From Rhodovibrio salinarum DSM 9154 (GTDB lineage: Bacteria; Pseudomonadota; Alphaproteobacteria; Kiloniellales; Rhodovibrionaceae), in contig NZ_KI911559.1 of assembly GCF_000515255.1 (NCBI RefSeq), positions 2,147,660 to 2,211,659 of the forward strand: a stretch of 64,000 nt of DNA, given 5' to 3'. The notes beneath the pieces are model-generated. The model ran no database searches, was not told the DNA's origin, and saw nothing but the letters and a program-made list of their open reading frames with translations. A program made the translations under genes and the position numbers. Shown piece after piece: positions 27,724 through 36,295 of the stretch (its first letter is position 1; every line of letters begins with the position of its first letter).

Positions 27724-29316
27724 GTGGCAAGCGCCTGTCTTGTAGGACGAGCCACGGCTATCGCATCGGCTCGCGTCACCTCATGCCGAGGAGCCCGCGC
27801 AATCGCCCGCATCGCTGTCGCCGGCTTTCAGCACGAGACCAACACCTTCGCGCCGACCAAGGCGGACTTCGACGCCTTTGCGATCCCCGGCGCCTGGCCG
27901 GGGCTGCTGCGTGGAGATGAGGTGATCGCGGGCACGCGCGGGCGCAACCTGCCGATCGCGGGCTTCTGCGACGCGGCGGAGGCAGCGGGGCACACGCTGC
28001 TGCCGCTGTCCTGGACCGCCGCCAGCCCGAGCGCGCAGGTCACCGACGACGCGTTCACGCGGATCGCCAACCAAATCCTGGAGGACCTGTCGCAGCAGGT
28101 CGATCTGGACGCGGTCTACCTCGACCTGCACGGCGCGATGGTGACCGAGAGCCTGGACGATGGCGAAGGGGAACTTCTGGCGCAGGTGCGCGCGCTGGTC
28201 GGCGATCAACTGCCGGTCGTCGCCAGCCTGGATCTACACGCCAACGTCTCCCCGGCGATGGTCGACCGGGCTGACGCCCTGATCGCCTATCGGACCTATC
28301 CCCATGTCGACATGGCCGAGACGGGGGCACGGGCGCTGCACCACTTGGACGGTCTCCTAAACGGCACCGCCGGCCGGAAAACCGCGTTCCGCCAGATCCC
28401 CTTTCTGATCCCGCTCACCGCCGGCTGCACCGTGACCGAGCCTGGGCAGGGCGTCTACGCGCGCTTGGCCGAGATCGAGGCCGCGCAGCCCGGCGTTACC
28501 CTGTCGTTCAATTGCGGCTTCCCGCCGGCGGATGTCCCTGATGCCGGGGGCAGCGTGATCGCCCACGCGCGGGATCAGGCGACGGCCGATGCCGCGGCGG
28601 ACGATCTCGCGGCCTACGTGACCGAGCGGGAGGGCGCCTTCGGTGCGGATATCCTCCACGCGGACTCGGCGGTTGCGCGGGCCATCGAATTGGTGCGTGG
28701 CGGCCATCGGCCGGTCGTGTTGGCGGATACACAGGATAACCCAGGTGCCGGCGGCAACGGCGACACCACCGGGTTACTGCGCGCGCTGTTGGATCAGGGG
28801 GCGGACAACGTCCTGGCTGGCCTGCTGCACGATCCCGAGGCCGCGCAGGCGGCGCATGACGCGGGCGAGGGCGCGGTCCTATCCATTGCGCTCGGCGGTC
28901 GAACGCCAGGCGACAGGCCGTTGGAAACGAACGTAAAAGTGGCGGCGCTTGGGAACGGGCAGGTGACCGGCGTCGGGCCCTTCTACCGCGGTGCCCGCCT
29001 GCAGCTTGGGTCTTGCGCGTTGCTGGAGCTGGCGGATGGCGCTGTGCGGGTCGCGGTGGTCAGCCGCAAATTGCAGGCGGCCGACCGCGCGCCCTTCCTG
29101 CATCTGGGAGCCGATCCGGCGGCGGCGGCGATCCTGGCGCTCAAATCCTCGGTGCATTTCCGCGCGGACTTCGCCCCGATCGCCAGCGACATCCTGATCG
29201 CTGCTGCGCCGGGGCCGAACCCGGTCGACCACACCCAGCTTGCCTATCACCACCTGCGCGGCGGTGTTCGCCTGATGCCGAACGGCCCGACCTTCCTGGG
29301 CGCGTCGCGCGGCTGA
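27724..29316 (+). CDS. M81 family metallopeptidase (MlrC-like)
   Basis: This 530-residue protein belongs to the family named for MlrC of microcystin degradation; most members have unknown substrates. The family core begins RIAVAGFQHETNTF. Metal-ligand motifs include YLDLHGAMV and SLDLHANVSPAMV, and the C-terminal MlrC domain has DTQDNPGAGGNGDTTGLL. The only normal start codon upstream of the conserved region in this frame is GTG at 27724, so about 30 poorly conserved residues precede the core. The GTG is preceded by AGGGG-like bases. Cytoplasmic location is inferred from the lack of a signal peptide. Confidence 0.88.
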   Translation: MASACLVGRATAIASARVTSCRGARAIARIAVAGFQHETNTFAPTKADFDAFAIPGAWPGLLRGDEVIAGTRGRNLPIAGFCDAAEAAGHTLLPLSWTAASPSAQVTDDAFTRIANQILEDLSQQVDLDAVYLDLHGAMVTESLDDGEGELLAQVRALVGDQLPVVASLDLHANVSPAMVDRADALIAYRTYPHVDMAETGARALHHLDGLLNGTAGRKTAFRQIPFLIPLTAGCTVTEPGQGVYARLAEIEAAQPGVTLSFNCGFPPADVPDAGGSVIAHARDQATADAAADDLAAYVTEREGAFGADILHADSAVARAIELVRGGHRPVVLADTQDNPGAGGNGDTTGLLRALLDQGADNVLAGLLHDPEAAQAAHDAGEGAVLSIALGGRTPGDRPLETNVKVAALGNGQVTGVGPFYRGARLQLGSCALLELADGAVRVAVVSRKLQAADRAPFLHLGADPAAAAILALKSSVHFRADFAPIASDILIAAAPGPNPVDHTQLAYHHLRGGVRLMPNGPTFLGASRG

Positions 29317-29410
29317 ATGGCGGCCCCGCTTCCGACGTCCGAGGCGCATCCTGAGCTGGACGCGCGGGACGCGTTTAAAGCATGACGATCAGGAGGTTAC
29401 TGGGCAGAGC

Positions 29411-30208
29411 TTACCCCCAGGGGCCAGGCCGCTTGTTGCGCGGCTGGCGGCGTGCCGTGCCGGGGCTTGGCTGGGTCGATTGCTGGCGCGGCGGGCGCTT
29501 GATGCGGATGCCCTTGGGATGATTGCCGCCGCCCCATAACGGGACCGACTTGTGGCGGAACCCGGCGATCAGCGCGGCGCCGGCGGCAAAGCCCCCGATG
29601 TGCGCCCACCAGGCGACCCCGCCGCTGGCCCCGCCGCCGAGCGCGGCGAACAGCTGGAAGCCGATCCATCCAACCAGTAGAAGCCAGGCCGGGAAGCGCA
29701 GCGGGAAGAAAAACAGCAGGATCGTCACCCAGGCCTTCGGGTGCAGGATCAGGTAGGCGCCCAGGACGCCCGAAATCGCCCCCGAGGCACCGATCATCGG
29801 CGTGGTCGAGCCCGGCGCGATCAGCACGTGGCTGAGTGAGGCCGCCGCCCCGCAGATCAAGTAAAAGACCACGAACCGGCCGTGACCCATCGAATCCTCG
29901 ATGTTGTCGCCGAACACGCCCAGGAACAGCATGTTGCCGGCCAGGTGCATGAACCCGCCGTGCAGGAACATCGCGGTGATCAGCGTCGCCCAGGCCGGCA
30001 GGACCGCCAGGTCCGGCGACAACTCCCGCACGCCCATGAGCACCGCCGGGATCAGCCCGAACGAGTAGGCGATCGCCTGCGCCGCTTGCGGGCCTGCGGC
30101 CGCCTGCAGGATGAACACGACGATACAAGTCGCGATGATCGCCCAGGTCACGATCGGCCGGGCAATCATGATACGCGGGTTGTCGTCCTGCAGGGGGATG
30201 AACGGCAT
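29411..30208 (-). CDS. Rhomboid family intramembrane serine protease
   Basis: This is a 265-residue inner-membrane protease with about six hydrophobic segments. The catalytic dyad is visible: Ser142 in GASGAISG and His203 in AHIGGFAAG. The conserved HGGFMHLAGNMLFL lies in the segment before the active serine. The C-terminal 40 residues are a basic, proline/arginine-rich cytoplasmic tail. Substrates cannot be inferred. It is oriented convergently with the M81 peptidase gene. Confidence 0.93.
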   Translation of the reverse strand: MPFIPLQDDNPRIMIARPIVTWAIIATCIVVFILQAAAGPQAAQAIAYSFGLIPAVLMGVRELSPDLAVLPAWATLITAMFLHGGFMHLAGNMLFLGVFGDNIEDSMGHGRFVVFYLICGAAASLSHVLIAPGSTTPMIGASGAISGVLGAYLILHPKAWVTILLFFFPLRFPAWLLLVGWIGFQLFAALGGGASGGVAWWAHIGGFAAGAALIAGFRHKSVPLWGGGNHPKGIRIKRPPRQQSTQPSPGTARRQPRNKRPGPWG

Positions 30209-30286
30209 GGCGGATCTTTCGGGCGCGGGGCGGGGGTGCTGGCTCGGAGTATGGCGTCAGCCGGATGCGCCGGCCAGTGGCCGTTG

Positions 30287-30691
30287 CTATTCCTGTCCGC
30301 TTTCCGGCAGGTCCGGGTCGAGCGTCAGCCAGGACAGGCGGCTGTCGGTCCAGATGTGCCGCTGGGCGGGGTGGCGGTCGGCGTCGTCCAGGGTCGCCAG
30401 GGTGACGTCCAGCTCACCGGCGGCCGCGTCGGTTTGGAAGGTAATCTGACAGCCGCAGCCTGGACAGAAGCCGCGTGTGGCGCCGGGCGAAGATTGCCAA
30501 CTTCGCAGTTGCCCCGTCGTAAGGGTGAACGCGTCCGGCTGGACCGTGAACCAGGTTACCGCGACGGCCCCGCTGGCCCGACGGCACATCGTGCAGTGAC
30601 AGTGCGCGACATCCCCGATTGGCGCATCGACACGGTAGCGCACCTGCCCGCACAGACAGCCGCCGGTGTGCGAACCGGTGCCCCCGGTCAT
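30287..30691 (-). CDS. GFA family (glutathione-dependent formaldehyde-activating-like) protein
   Basis: This 134-residue zinc protein of the GFA/CENP-V fold begins at the ATG at 30691 (MTGGTGSHTGGCLCGQVRY). Zinc-ligand motifs are GCLCGQV, CHCTMCRRASG and FCPGCGCQITF. Its start codon overlaps the stop codon of the xth gene as ATGA, so translation is probably coupled to it. The open frame running further upstream lies inside xth and is spurious. Most GFA proteins are not shown to act on formaldehyde, so the biochemical role is open. Confidence 0.88.
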   Translation of the reverse strand: MTGGTGSHTGGCLCGQVRYRVDAPIGDVAHCHCTMCRRASGAVAVTWFTVQPDAFTLTTGQLRSWQSSPGATRGFCPGCGCQITFQTDAAAGELDVTLATLDDADRHPAQRHIWTDSRLSWLTLDPDLPESGQE

Positions 30692-31461
30692 ACGTCCAAC
30701 TCGCACACCACCGGCGTGTGGTCCGAGGCTTTCTCCCAGGCGCGCGGGGTGGTGTCGATCCGGCAGTCTGACACGCGATCGGCGGCCTGCGGGGACAGCA
30801 GCAGGTGGTCGATCCGCAGGCCGTCGTCGTTGCGGAAGGCGGCGCCGTAGTCCCAGTAGCTGTAAACGTGCCGGTCGCTGTGCAGGGCGCGCCAAGCCTC
30901 TGTATAGCCAAGATACTGCAGCGCCCGGAAGCGGCTGCGCGTTTGCGGCTTGCACAGGGCATCGTCGGCGAAACGTCCGGGATCGTAGACGTCGTCATCC
31001 GTGGGCGCGCAGTTGTAGTCGCCGCCCAGCACGACGATCTCCTCGCTGCGCAGTAGCTCTTCGGCGCGGGCGCGTAGCCGGTCCATCCAGGCCAGCTTGT
31101 AGTCGTATTTCGGCCCGTCCGCCGGGTTGCCGTTCGGCAGGTAGATCGAAGCCACCCGCACACCGCAGGTGCGTGCTTCGATGTAGCGGGCCTGGGTGTC
31201 GTCATCGTCGCCGGGCAGGGCGGTGGCCGTCACCTCGATCTCGCCCTTGGAAAGAAGCGCGACACCATTGTAGCTCTTCTGCCCAATCACCGCGGCCTCG
31301 TAGCCGGCGGCCTGGACTTCCATGTACGGGAAGCTGTCTTCGGTGCACTTCAGTTCCTGCAACAGCACGACATCCGGCTGGGTCTGACGGGTCCAGGCAG
31401 CCAGGTGGCCGGCGCGCTGCTTGATCGAATTGACGTTCCAGGTGGCGACGGTGATTGTCAT
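30688..31461 (-). CDS. xth: Exodeoxyribonuclease III (AP endonuclease)
   Basis: This DNA-repair enzyme cuts at abasic sites and degrades from 3' ends. The 257-residue protein opens with ITVATWNVNSIKQR. It carries the metal-binding glutamate in LLQELKCTEDSFP, the catalytic GGDYNCAPTDDDVYDP and the final SDHTPVVCEL. It is the XthA type common in alphaproteobacteria. It overlaps the GFA gene by four bases, and no other repair gene is adjacent. Confidence 0.94.
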   Translation of the reverse strand: MTITVATWNVNSIKQRAGHLAAWTRQTQPDVVLLQELKCTEDSFPYMEVQAAGYEAAVIGQKSYNGVALLSKGEIEVTATALPGDDDDTQARYIEARTCGVRVASIYLPNGNPADGPKYDYKLAWMDRLRARAEELLRSEEIVVLGGDYNCAPTDDDVYDPGRFADDALCKPQTRSRFRALQYLGYTEAWRALHSDRHVYSYWDYGAAFRNDDGLRIDHLLLSPQAADRVSDCRIDTTPRAWEKASDHTPVVCELDV

Positions 31462-31747
31462 GTCTTTCCCGCGAGTTAGGACGGGTGTTTCTCGACGGTC
31501 CGCGTGCGCGTTCCCTTACGCGGTTCGCCAAGGGTCCGCAAGGTAGGCTGGACGCTTCTGGTCGATGATGTCGGGCGGCCAGCGGCAAAGCCAGTAGCGT
31601 TTTCCCACGGTGCAGCCAGCCCGAGCCGCATATTAGCTGAGCTTGGGGTCATGTCGGTCACTCGTTGTTTGCTGGCGCGCGTTGCGGTCGCCATCGTCCG
31701 GAGCGTTGAGATGACACCCTATCAAGAGCGATCAGGAGCCAGCCACC

Positions 31748-32992
31748 ATGACCACCGACCCGCATCGCGCGCGACCCCGCCACCTTCTTCAAAGCCGGGC
31801 TGCCTGGGCGCCGGACGGGGGCATCGGCGCCGCAACCGGTCCGGTCGTCGACATGGGCGAGTTCGGGAGTTACGCCGGCCCACATCGCTTGATCGCCGCC
31901 GAGAACGCAGGCGAACAGGTACGCCTGACCTGGGATGACGGGGCGACGGCGGATTTCCACCGTCTGTGGTTGCGCGATAATTGCGCCTGCGCCGACTGCC
32001 GGCATCCGCAGACGCGGGAGCGTACGGTCAAACTGGTCGACATCGACGAACCCGGCCGCCCGAGCGTGAGCGCGGACGCGGATGGCGCGCTTACCTGCAC
32101 TTGGGCGGATGGGCACGTGAGCCGCTTCGACCCGAACTGGCTGCGTCAGCGCCGGCCGGGAATGGAGACCGACGCTCAGCCCACGCCACGGCTGTGGACG
32201 GCTGCGCGCATGGCCGACGGCCTGCCGAGCGTCGACCATCATGCGGTGATGCACAGCGACGACGGCTTGCGTCAGTGGCTGGATGCGCTGACTCGTGACG
32301 GCGCGGCCCTGATCACCAACGGGCCGACGGACCTGAACGAGGTGGTGCGCGTTGCCGAGCGGATCGGCTGGCCGCGCGAGACCAACTTCGGCCGGCACTT
32401 CGATGTCGTTTCCAAGCCGAACCCGAACAACGCCGCCTACACTGCGATCCGGCTGGAGCCGCACGTCGACTTGCCGAACTGGCAGCGGTCGCCGGACTTC
32501 CAGTTCCTCTATTGCCTGGAGAACGAGGCCGAAGGGGGCGAATCCCTGCTGGTCGACGGCTTTGCCGTCGCCGGCGCGCTGGCACAGGAAGATCCCGAGG
32601 CTTTCGAGACGTTGTGCACCTTGCCGATCGACTTCCGTTTCCAGGACAGCGGCAACGACATCCGTTTCCGCGCGCCGGTGATCGGTCGTGATCCCGATGG
32701 CACGCTTCGCGAGATCCGGTTCAACAACTGGATTCGCGACGCGCAGCCGATGCATCCGGAAACGGCGGAGCGCTTTTACCGCGGCTACCGCCGCTTCTGG
32801 GAGCTGCTGCGTGATCCGCGTTACATGATCCGCTTCCAACTCAAGCCCGGCTGCATGATGGCGTTCGATAACCTGCGTGTTCTGCACGGACGCGAGGAGT
32901 TCTTCCCGAACACCGGCAAGCGCCATCTGCAGGGCTGCTACATCGACCGCGATCTGGTCGACAGCCGTCTGCGGGTTCTGGAGCGTAGCTAG
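31748..32992 (+). CDS. Gamma-butyrobetaine dioxygenase-like Fe(II)/2-oxoglutarate oxygenase
   Basis: This 414-residue protein has the two-domain plan of gamma-butyrobetaine hydroxylases. An N-terminal DUF971-type zinc domain contains WLRDNCACADCRHPQTRER (about residues 75-93). The TauD-type oxygenase domain that follows has iron ligands in EPHVDLPNW (HxD) and the distal histidine in VLHGREEF, with a likely 2-oxoglutarate arginine in KRHLQGCYIDRD. Family members hydroxylate gamma-butyrobetaine to carnitine or act on trimethyllysine and related quaternary amines. The nearby LysR gene and betaine-type binding protein support a quaternary-amine substrate. The extended N-terminus of about 35 residues is not clearly conserved, so the true start may be later. 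Confidence 0.85.
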   Translation: MTTDPHRARPRHLLQSRAAWAPDGGIGAATGPVVDMGEFGSYAGPHRLIAAENAGEQVRLTWDDGATADFHRLWLRDNCACADCRHPQTRERTVKLVDIDEPGRPSVSADADGALTCTWADGHVSRFDPNWLRQRRPGMETDAQPTPRLWTAARMADGLPSVDHHAVMHSDDGLRQWLDALTRDGAALITNGPTDLNEVVRVAERIGWPRETNFGRHFDVVSKPNPNNAAYTAIRLEPHVDLPNWQRSPDFQFLYCLENEAEGGESLLVDGFAVAGALAQEDPEAFETLCTLPIDFRFQDSGNDIRFRAPVIGRDPDGTLREIRFNNWIRDAQPMHPETAERFYRGYRRFWELLRDPRYMIRFQLKPGCMMAFDNLRVLHGREEFFPNTGKRHLQGCYIDRDLVDSRLRVLERS

Positions 32993-33008
32993 CCTGAACC
33001 GATTTCTT

Positions 33009-33036
33009 CGCCGCGGCCGGGACACCGGCCGCGGCG
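33009..33036. terminator. Bidirectional hairpin between convergent genes
   Basis: A perfect 12-pair GC-rich stem (33009-33020 with 33025-33036) and a GACA loop lie between the oxygenase stop and the end of the LysR gene. The 3' flank is GCTTATTC on one strand and AAGAAATC on the other, so it may serve both genes. Confidence 0.7.
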
Positions 33037-33038
33037 GC

Positions 33039-33929
33039 TTATTCTGTCTGGCCGCGCAGCCACTCCACGAACCGTTCCGCATCCGGGGCAAGCGGGGCGT
33101 TGGTCGGCCAGACCAGGAAGAAGGCCTCGTCGGTCTCGAGCGCGGTGTCGAACGGCGCAACCAGCGTGCCGCGCGCGAGCTGTTCGGCGGCCATGCAAGT
33201 GCGCGACAGGGCGACGCCGAGCCCCCGTTCCGCGATCGCGAGCGCGGTGACGGCGGTGTCGAAATGATCGCCCCCGCTGCCGTCGACCGTTGCGCTCAAC
33301 CCGGCCGCGTCCAGCCACCGTGGCCAGGTCACGCGGAAGCCGATGGTGTGCAACAGCCGGTGCTGGGCCAAGCTGTCTGGCGCTTTCGCCAGGTCAGTCG
33401 CCACCGCCGGGCTCGCCACCGGGAAAACGCGGTCGACCGTGAGGCGTTCGCAATGCAGCCCCGGCCAGTCGCCGTCGCCGTAGCGCACCTCCAGGTCGGC
33501 TGCGCCGGCCTCGAACTCCAGATCCCAGATCGTCGACACCAGCCGCAGGTTTACGTCCGGCGCCTGGGCGTAGAAATCGGCCAGCCGCGGCGCCAGCCAG
33601 GCGACCGCGAAGCCCGGCGTGACGCGCAGGGTGATCCGCTCGCGCCGGACCGGTCCGAACACCTCACGGGTACCGCTGCCGATCCGTTGGAAACCGTCCT
33701 GGACCGCGGGCAGATACGCCTTGCCGGATTCCGTTAGTTCCAGCCGGTGGGGCAAGCGGTCGAACAGCCGTTCGCCCAGGTGCGCTTCCAGCAACCGGAC
33801 GTTCTGGCTGATCGCCGATTGGGTCACGCCGATTTCCCGACCCGCCTGGGTGAACGACATCAGTCGCGCCGCCGCCTCGAAGGCGCGCAGCCAGTTGAGT
33901 GGCGGTAGGGACGGCGGATTGGCGGTCAT
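33039..33929 (-). CDS. LysR family transcriptional regulator, GcvA-like
   Basis: This is a 296-residue DNA-binding regulator. The ATG at 33929 (MTANPPSLPPLNWLRAFEAA) is preceded by GGAGG at ideal spacing, which decides against starts further upstream. The winged helix-turn-helix covers about residues 10-70 (SFTQAGREIGVTQSAISQNV), followed by a periplasmic-binding-like effector domain. The PLNWLRAFEAAARLMSFTQA opening is typical of the GcvA subgroup. It is divergent from the betaine-type binding protein gene and convergent with the oxygenase gene, and could control either; the 216-base divergent gap is the natural place for its operator. Confidence 0.9.
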   Translation of the reverse strand: MTANPPSLPPLNWLRAFEAAARLMSFTQAGREIGVTQSAISQNVRLLEAHLGERLFDRLPHRLELTESGKAYLPAVQDGFQRIGSGTREVFGPVRRERITLRVTPGFAVAWLAPRLADFYAQAPDVNLRLVSTIWDLEFEAGAADLEVRYGDGDWPGLHCERLTVDRVFPVASPAVATDLAKAPDSLAQHRLLHTIGFRVTWPRWLDAAGLSATVDGSGGDHFDTAVTALAIAERGLGVALSRTCMAAEQLARGTLVAPFDTALETDEAFFLVWPTNAPLAPDAERFVEWLRGQTE

Positions 33930-34145
33930 AAATGCCTCCATTAGCCAGGCTTGGGCTCCGGGGCGCACATTAGTTGTTTGGCGGGGGTGCGGCAAAGCGC
34001 GCAGGGTCTGCAGCATCGAAGGCGCAGTAACGCGTGGGGTTTTTCACGGACCCGCGCGCCGGCCGGCAACGTTGACACGGGCAGGATCCCGCCTGGTCGG
34101 CCGCGCTTGAGCTGCGAAACGCGATAACAACGGGAGGCTTTTAAT

Positions 34146-35102
34146 ATGATCCATCATCGCGTCACCACCGGCACCAAGGCTCTGGCGGCGGCGATCGCGC
34201 TGTCGCTGGCCGGGCTGGCCGGCAGTGCGGGCGACGCGCGTGCCGAGGGCGACATCCGCATCGGCATGCAGCCCTGGCCAGGCGTCACGGTCAAATCGCA
34301 GGTCGCGCTGCAGATCCTGGAGGCGATCGGATATCCGGCGAGCATCAAGGAACTGAGCCCGCAGTTCGTCTACCAGGGCATGAAGACGGACGATGTCGAC
34401 GTGACGCTGGGGGCCTGGATGCCGGCGCACAAGTCGATGGTGCAGCCGCTGGTCGACGCCGGTGCTGTGCAGGAATACGCGATCAACCTGGACGGCGCGA
34501 TCCAGGGCCTCGCGGTGCCGACCTACGTTTGTGGCTCGGGCATCGAGACGGTCGAGGATCTGGTCGCCAATGGCGAGCAGTTCGATCGTACGATTTACGC
34601 CATCGGCGCCGGCGCGGCGATGACGGAAGCGTTCCAGAAGGCTGTTTCAGACGATTACAAGGGCCTGGGCGATTGGAAGGTCACGGCTTCCAGCGTTTCC
34701 GGCATGCTCTCGCAGGTTGAACGGAAGACTCGCAAGGAAGAAGCGGTCGTCTTTCATGGATGGAAGCCGCACTGGATGGCGGTGAAGTTCGACCTCTGCT
34801 TCCTGAAGGACGATGCGGACAGCGAGATCGCCGGGCTGGACACCGACGTCTGGACGATCACCGCAAGCGGCTGGGCGGAGTCCAACCCGCAAGCCGCGAA
34901 GTTCCTGAAGCAGTTCAAGGTCGATACCGAGACGCAGAGCCGCTGGATCTACGACTACTCGTATGAGGATACGCCGGCTGAGGAGGTCGCCGCCGCCTGG
35001 CTGGCGAGCGAACCGGCACAGCTGTCGGCCTGGCTGGACGGTGTAGAAGCCGCCGACGGAACGCCCGCGCTCAAGAAGCTCAAGGCGTCCATGGCGAACT
35101 AG
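34146..35102 (+). CDS. Glycine betaine/choline/carnitine-type ABC binding protein
   Basis: This is a 318-residue periplasmic binding protein of the OpuAC family. A signal peptide ends DARAEG near residue 34. Aromatic residues of the kind that form quaternary-amine boxes are present in MQPWPGVTVK, GAWMPAHKSM and FHGWKPHWMAVKF. No permease or ATPase gene is adjacent, so it is an orphan. In Pseudomonas, several orphan binding proteins (CaiX, BetX, CbcX) share one CbcWV core, and the present gene could work the same way. The association with a gamma-butyrobetaine dioxygenase favours carnitine or butyrobetaine over glycine betaine; that is inference. A very strong hairpin follows the stop. Confidence 0.88.
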   Translation: MIHHRVTTGTKALAAAIALSLAGLAGSAGDARAEGDIRIGMQPWPGVTVKSQVALQILEAIGYPASIKELSPQFVYQGMKTDDVDVTLGAWMPAHKSMVQPLVDAGAVQEYAINLDGAIQGLAVPTYVCGSGIETVEDLVANGEQFDRTIYAIGAGAAMTEAFQKAVSDDYKGLGDWKVTASSVSGMLSQVERKTRKEEAVVFHGWKPHWMAVKFDLCFLKDDADSEIAGLDTDVWTITASGWAESNPQAAKFLKQFKVDTETQSRWIYDYSYEDTPAEEVAAAWLASEPAQLSAWLDGVEAADGTPALKKLKASMAN

Positions 35103-35117
35103 GACCGGAGCGCGCAA

Positions 35118-35168
35118 CGGTCTGCGGCGGATCGGTCGACGTGAGGCTGACCGATCCGCCGCAGACCG
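35118..35168 (+). terminator. Strong hairpin after the betaine-type binding protein gene
   Basis: A perfect 20-pair stem (35118-35137 with 35149-35168) closes on an 11-base loop, starting 16 bases past the stop codon. No T run follows. It may act as a Rho-independent-like terminator or protect the 3' end of the message, as often seen for highly expressed binding-protein genes. Confidence 0.75.
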
Positions 35169-35250
35169 GGCGCGATGGTCGGCGAACGATATCTTACGGA
35201 TCGACCCACCGTCGGAGAGTTACCGGCGGATTTGAACAGGAGCCTAATTC

Positions 35251-35412
35251 ATGCGCGCGATCGTCGCCCGCGAGCATGCCCATCGGCTGGAGAAAGCGCT
35301 GGCGTGGCGCTTGAACGTTCGTCGCCGTGAACTGCGCGATTGGTTGAAAGTGGGCGGACTCGCAACCGCGATGCTCGCGCTGACCGCGATGTCGCGCGTG
35401 GTGTTGGGGTAG
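35251..35412 (+). CDS. Small membrane protein (53 aa), unknown
   Basis: This short gene has an AGGAG ribosome site about eight bases before the ATG. The product begins with a basic amphipathic helix (MRAIVAREHAHRLEKALAW and on to RRELRDWLK) and ends with one hydrophobic helix of about 17 residues, GGLATAMLALTAMSRVV. The layout resembles small membrane-tethered proteins. I do not recognise a family. Confidence 0.5.
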   Translation: MRAIVAREHAHRLEKALAWRLNVRRRELRDWLKVGGLATAMLALTAMSRVVLG

Positions 35413-35583
35413 GGCGCAGGCTCGCGTTCACGCACCGCAGCAGACCGGCATGGCAGGCCAGAAGCCAGCACAACGGCGATCGCGCCGAACAACGAAGACG
35501 CAAGCGCAATAGCAGCAAGAACGACAGCACGCTCTTGCCCGGCGGATAATCGACCTTCGGACTCGCTGGGGCCCGATGACCGG

Positions 35584-35793
35584 TTATTCGACGATGCGTA
35601 GCTGGTCCGCGGCTTGCCGGTTATCGCGGCCGGGGGTCAGCTCGAATTCGATCCGCTGGCCTTCCTGAAGGCCGGGCAGACCGGCGCGCTGCACGGCCGT
35701 GATGTGCACGAACGCATCCTTGCCGCCTCCGTCGGGGGCGATGAAGCCATATCCCTTGGTGGTGTTGAACCACTTCACCGTACCAGTCGCCAT
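35584..35793 (-). CDS. Cold-shock protein (CspA family)
   Basis: This is a 69-residue single cold-shock domain that binds single-stranded RNA and DNA. The ATG at 35793 (MATGTVKWFNTTKGYGFI) has GAGG nine bases upstream. RNP1 is KGYGFIAP and RNP2 is DAFVHI. The frame stays open upstream for 35 codons, but that part is the 5' leader. Long leaders are normal for csp messages and can fold differently at low temperature. Confidence 0.95.
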   Translation of the reverse strand: MATGTVKWFNTTKGYGFIAPDGGGKDAFVHITAVQRAGLPGLQEGQRIEFELTPGRDNRQAADQLRIVE

Positions 35794-36295
35794 TGCGCTA
35801 TCCTCGTTTCTGCACGCTTCTGTCGTCTGTTCTGCACGGTCGCCGAGGGTACGCCCGGGCCGTGTTTTTGATGGCGCGATCTGTCGCTTGACGTGCATTT
35901 AGCCGCGCACCTCATCCGTCTGCGGTAGGAACGCCCAGAGGCAGAACTGTCTGGAACGCAGAGGATGACATTCCAGTCAGCGTCGCTCTGCAGCGCTTCC
36001 CATGGATGGTTAATTAGGCCTTAACTGTTTTGTGCCGGCAAGCGCCAAAATGGGGCTAAAGCCGCCTTTCGTTCGGGTGCGCGGCATGGGGTCACAGCGA
36101 TGTCGCGATCTGGCGGGTGTTTCTTCGCATAGGATACAGACCGTCCAGTGACCGGCTGCTAGGATAAGCTGGTGTGATGAACAAACCGGGCCCACAAGCA
36201 AGTGGGCCCTTCCGATGTCGTCACCTTTGGGCGCGGTTTTCTGACAAGCGGTGAGGGAAGCTGTCGCCGACATCGGTATTATGGGAGAGGAAGCT
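35794..36295. other. Divergent intergenic region, csp leader and hairpin
   Basis: This region of 502 bases separates the cold-shock gene (minus) from a small plus-strand gene. It should hold the csp promoter and leader next to 35793. A stable hairpin sits at 36188-36209. A minus-strand frame of 107 codons crosses the region but has a composition and a start that do not look genuine. The plus-strand ATG at about 36177 opens only a 25-codon frame that runs through the hairpin. Confidence 0.4.
36188..36209. terminator. GGGCCCAC hairpin, terminator-like
   Basis: An 8-pair perfect stem, GGGCCCAC with GTGGGCCC, with a 6-base loop is followed by TTCC. No known gene ends just before it on either strand, so it may end a short non-coding transcript or control the downstream small gene. 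Confidence 0.45.
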
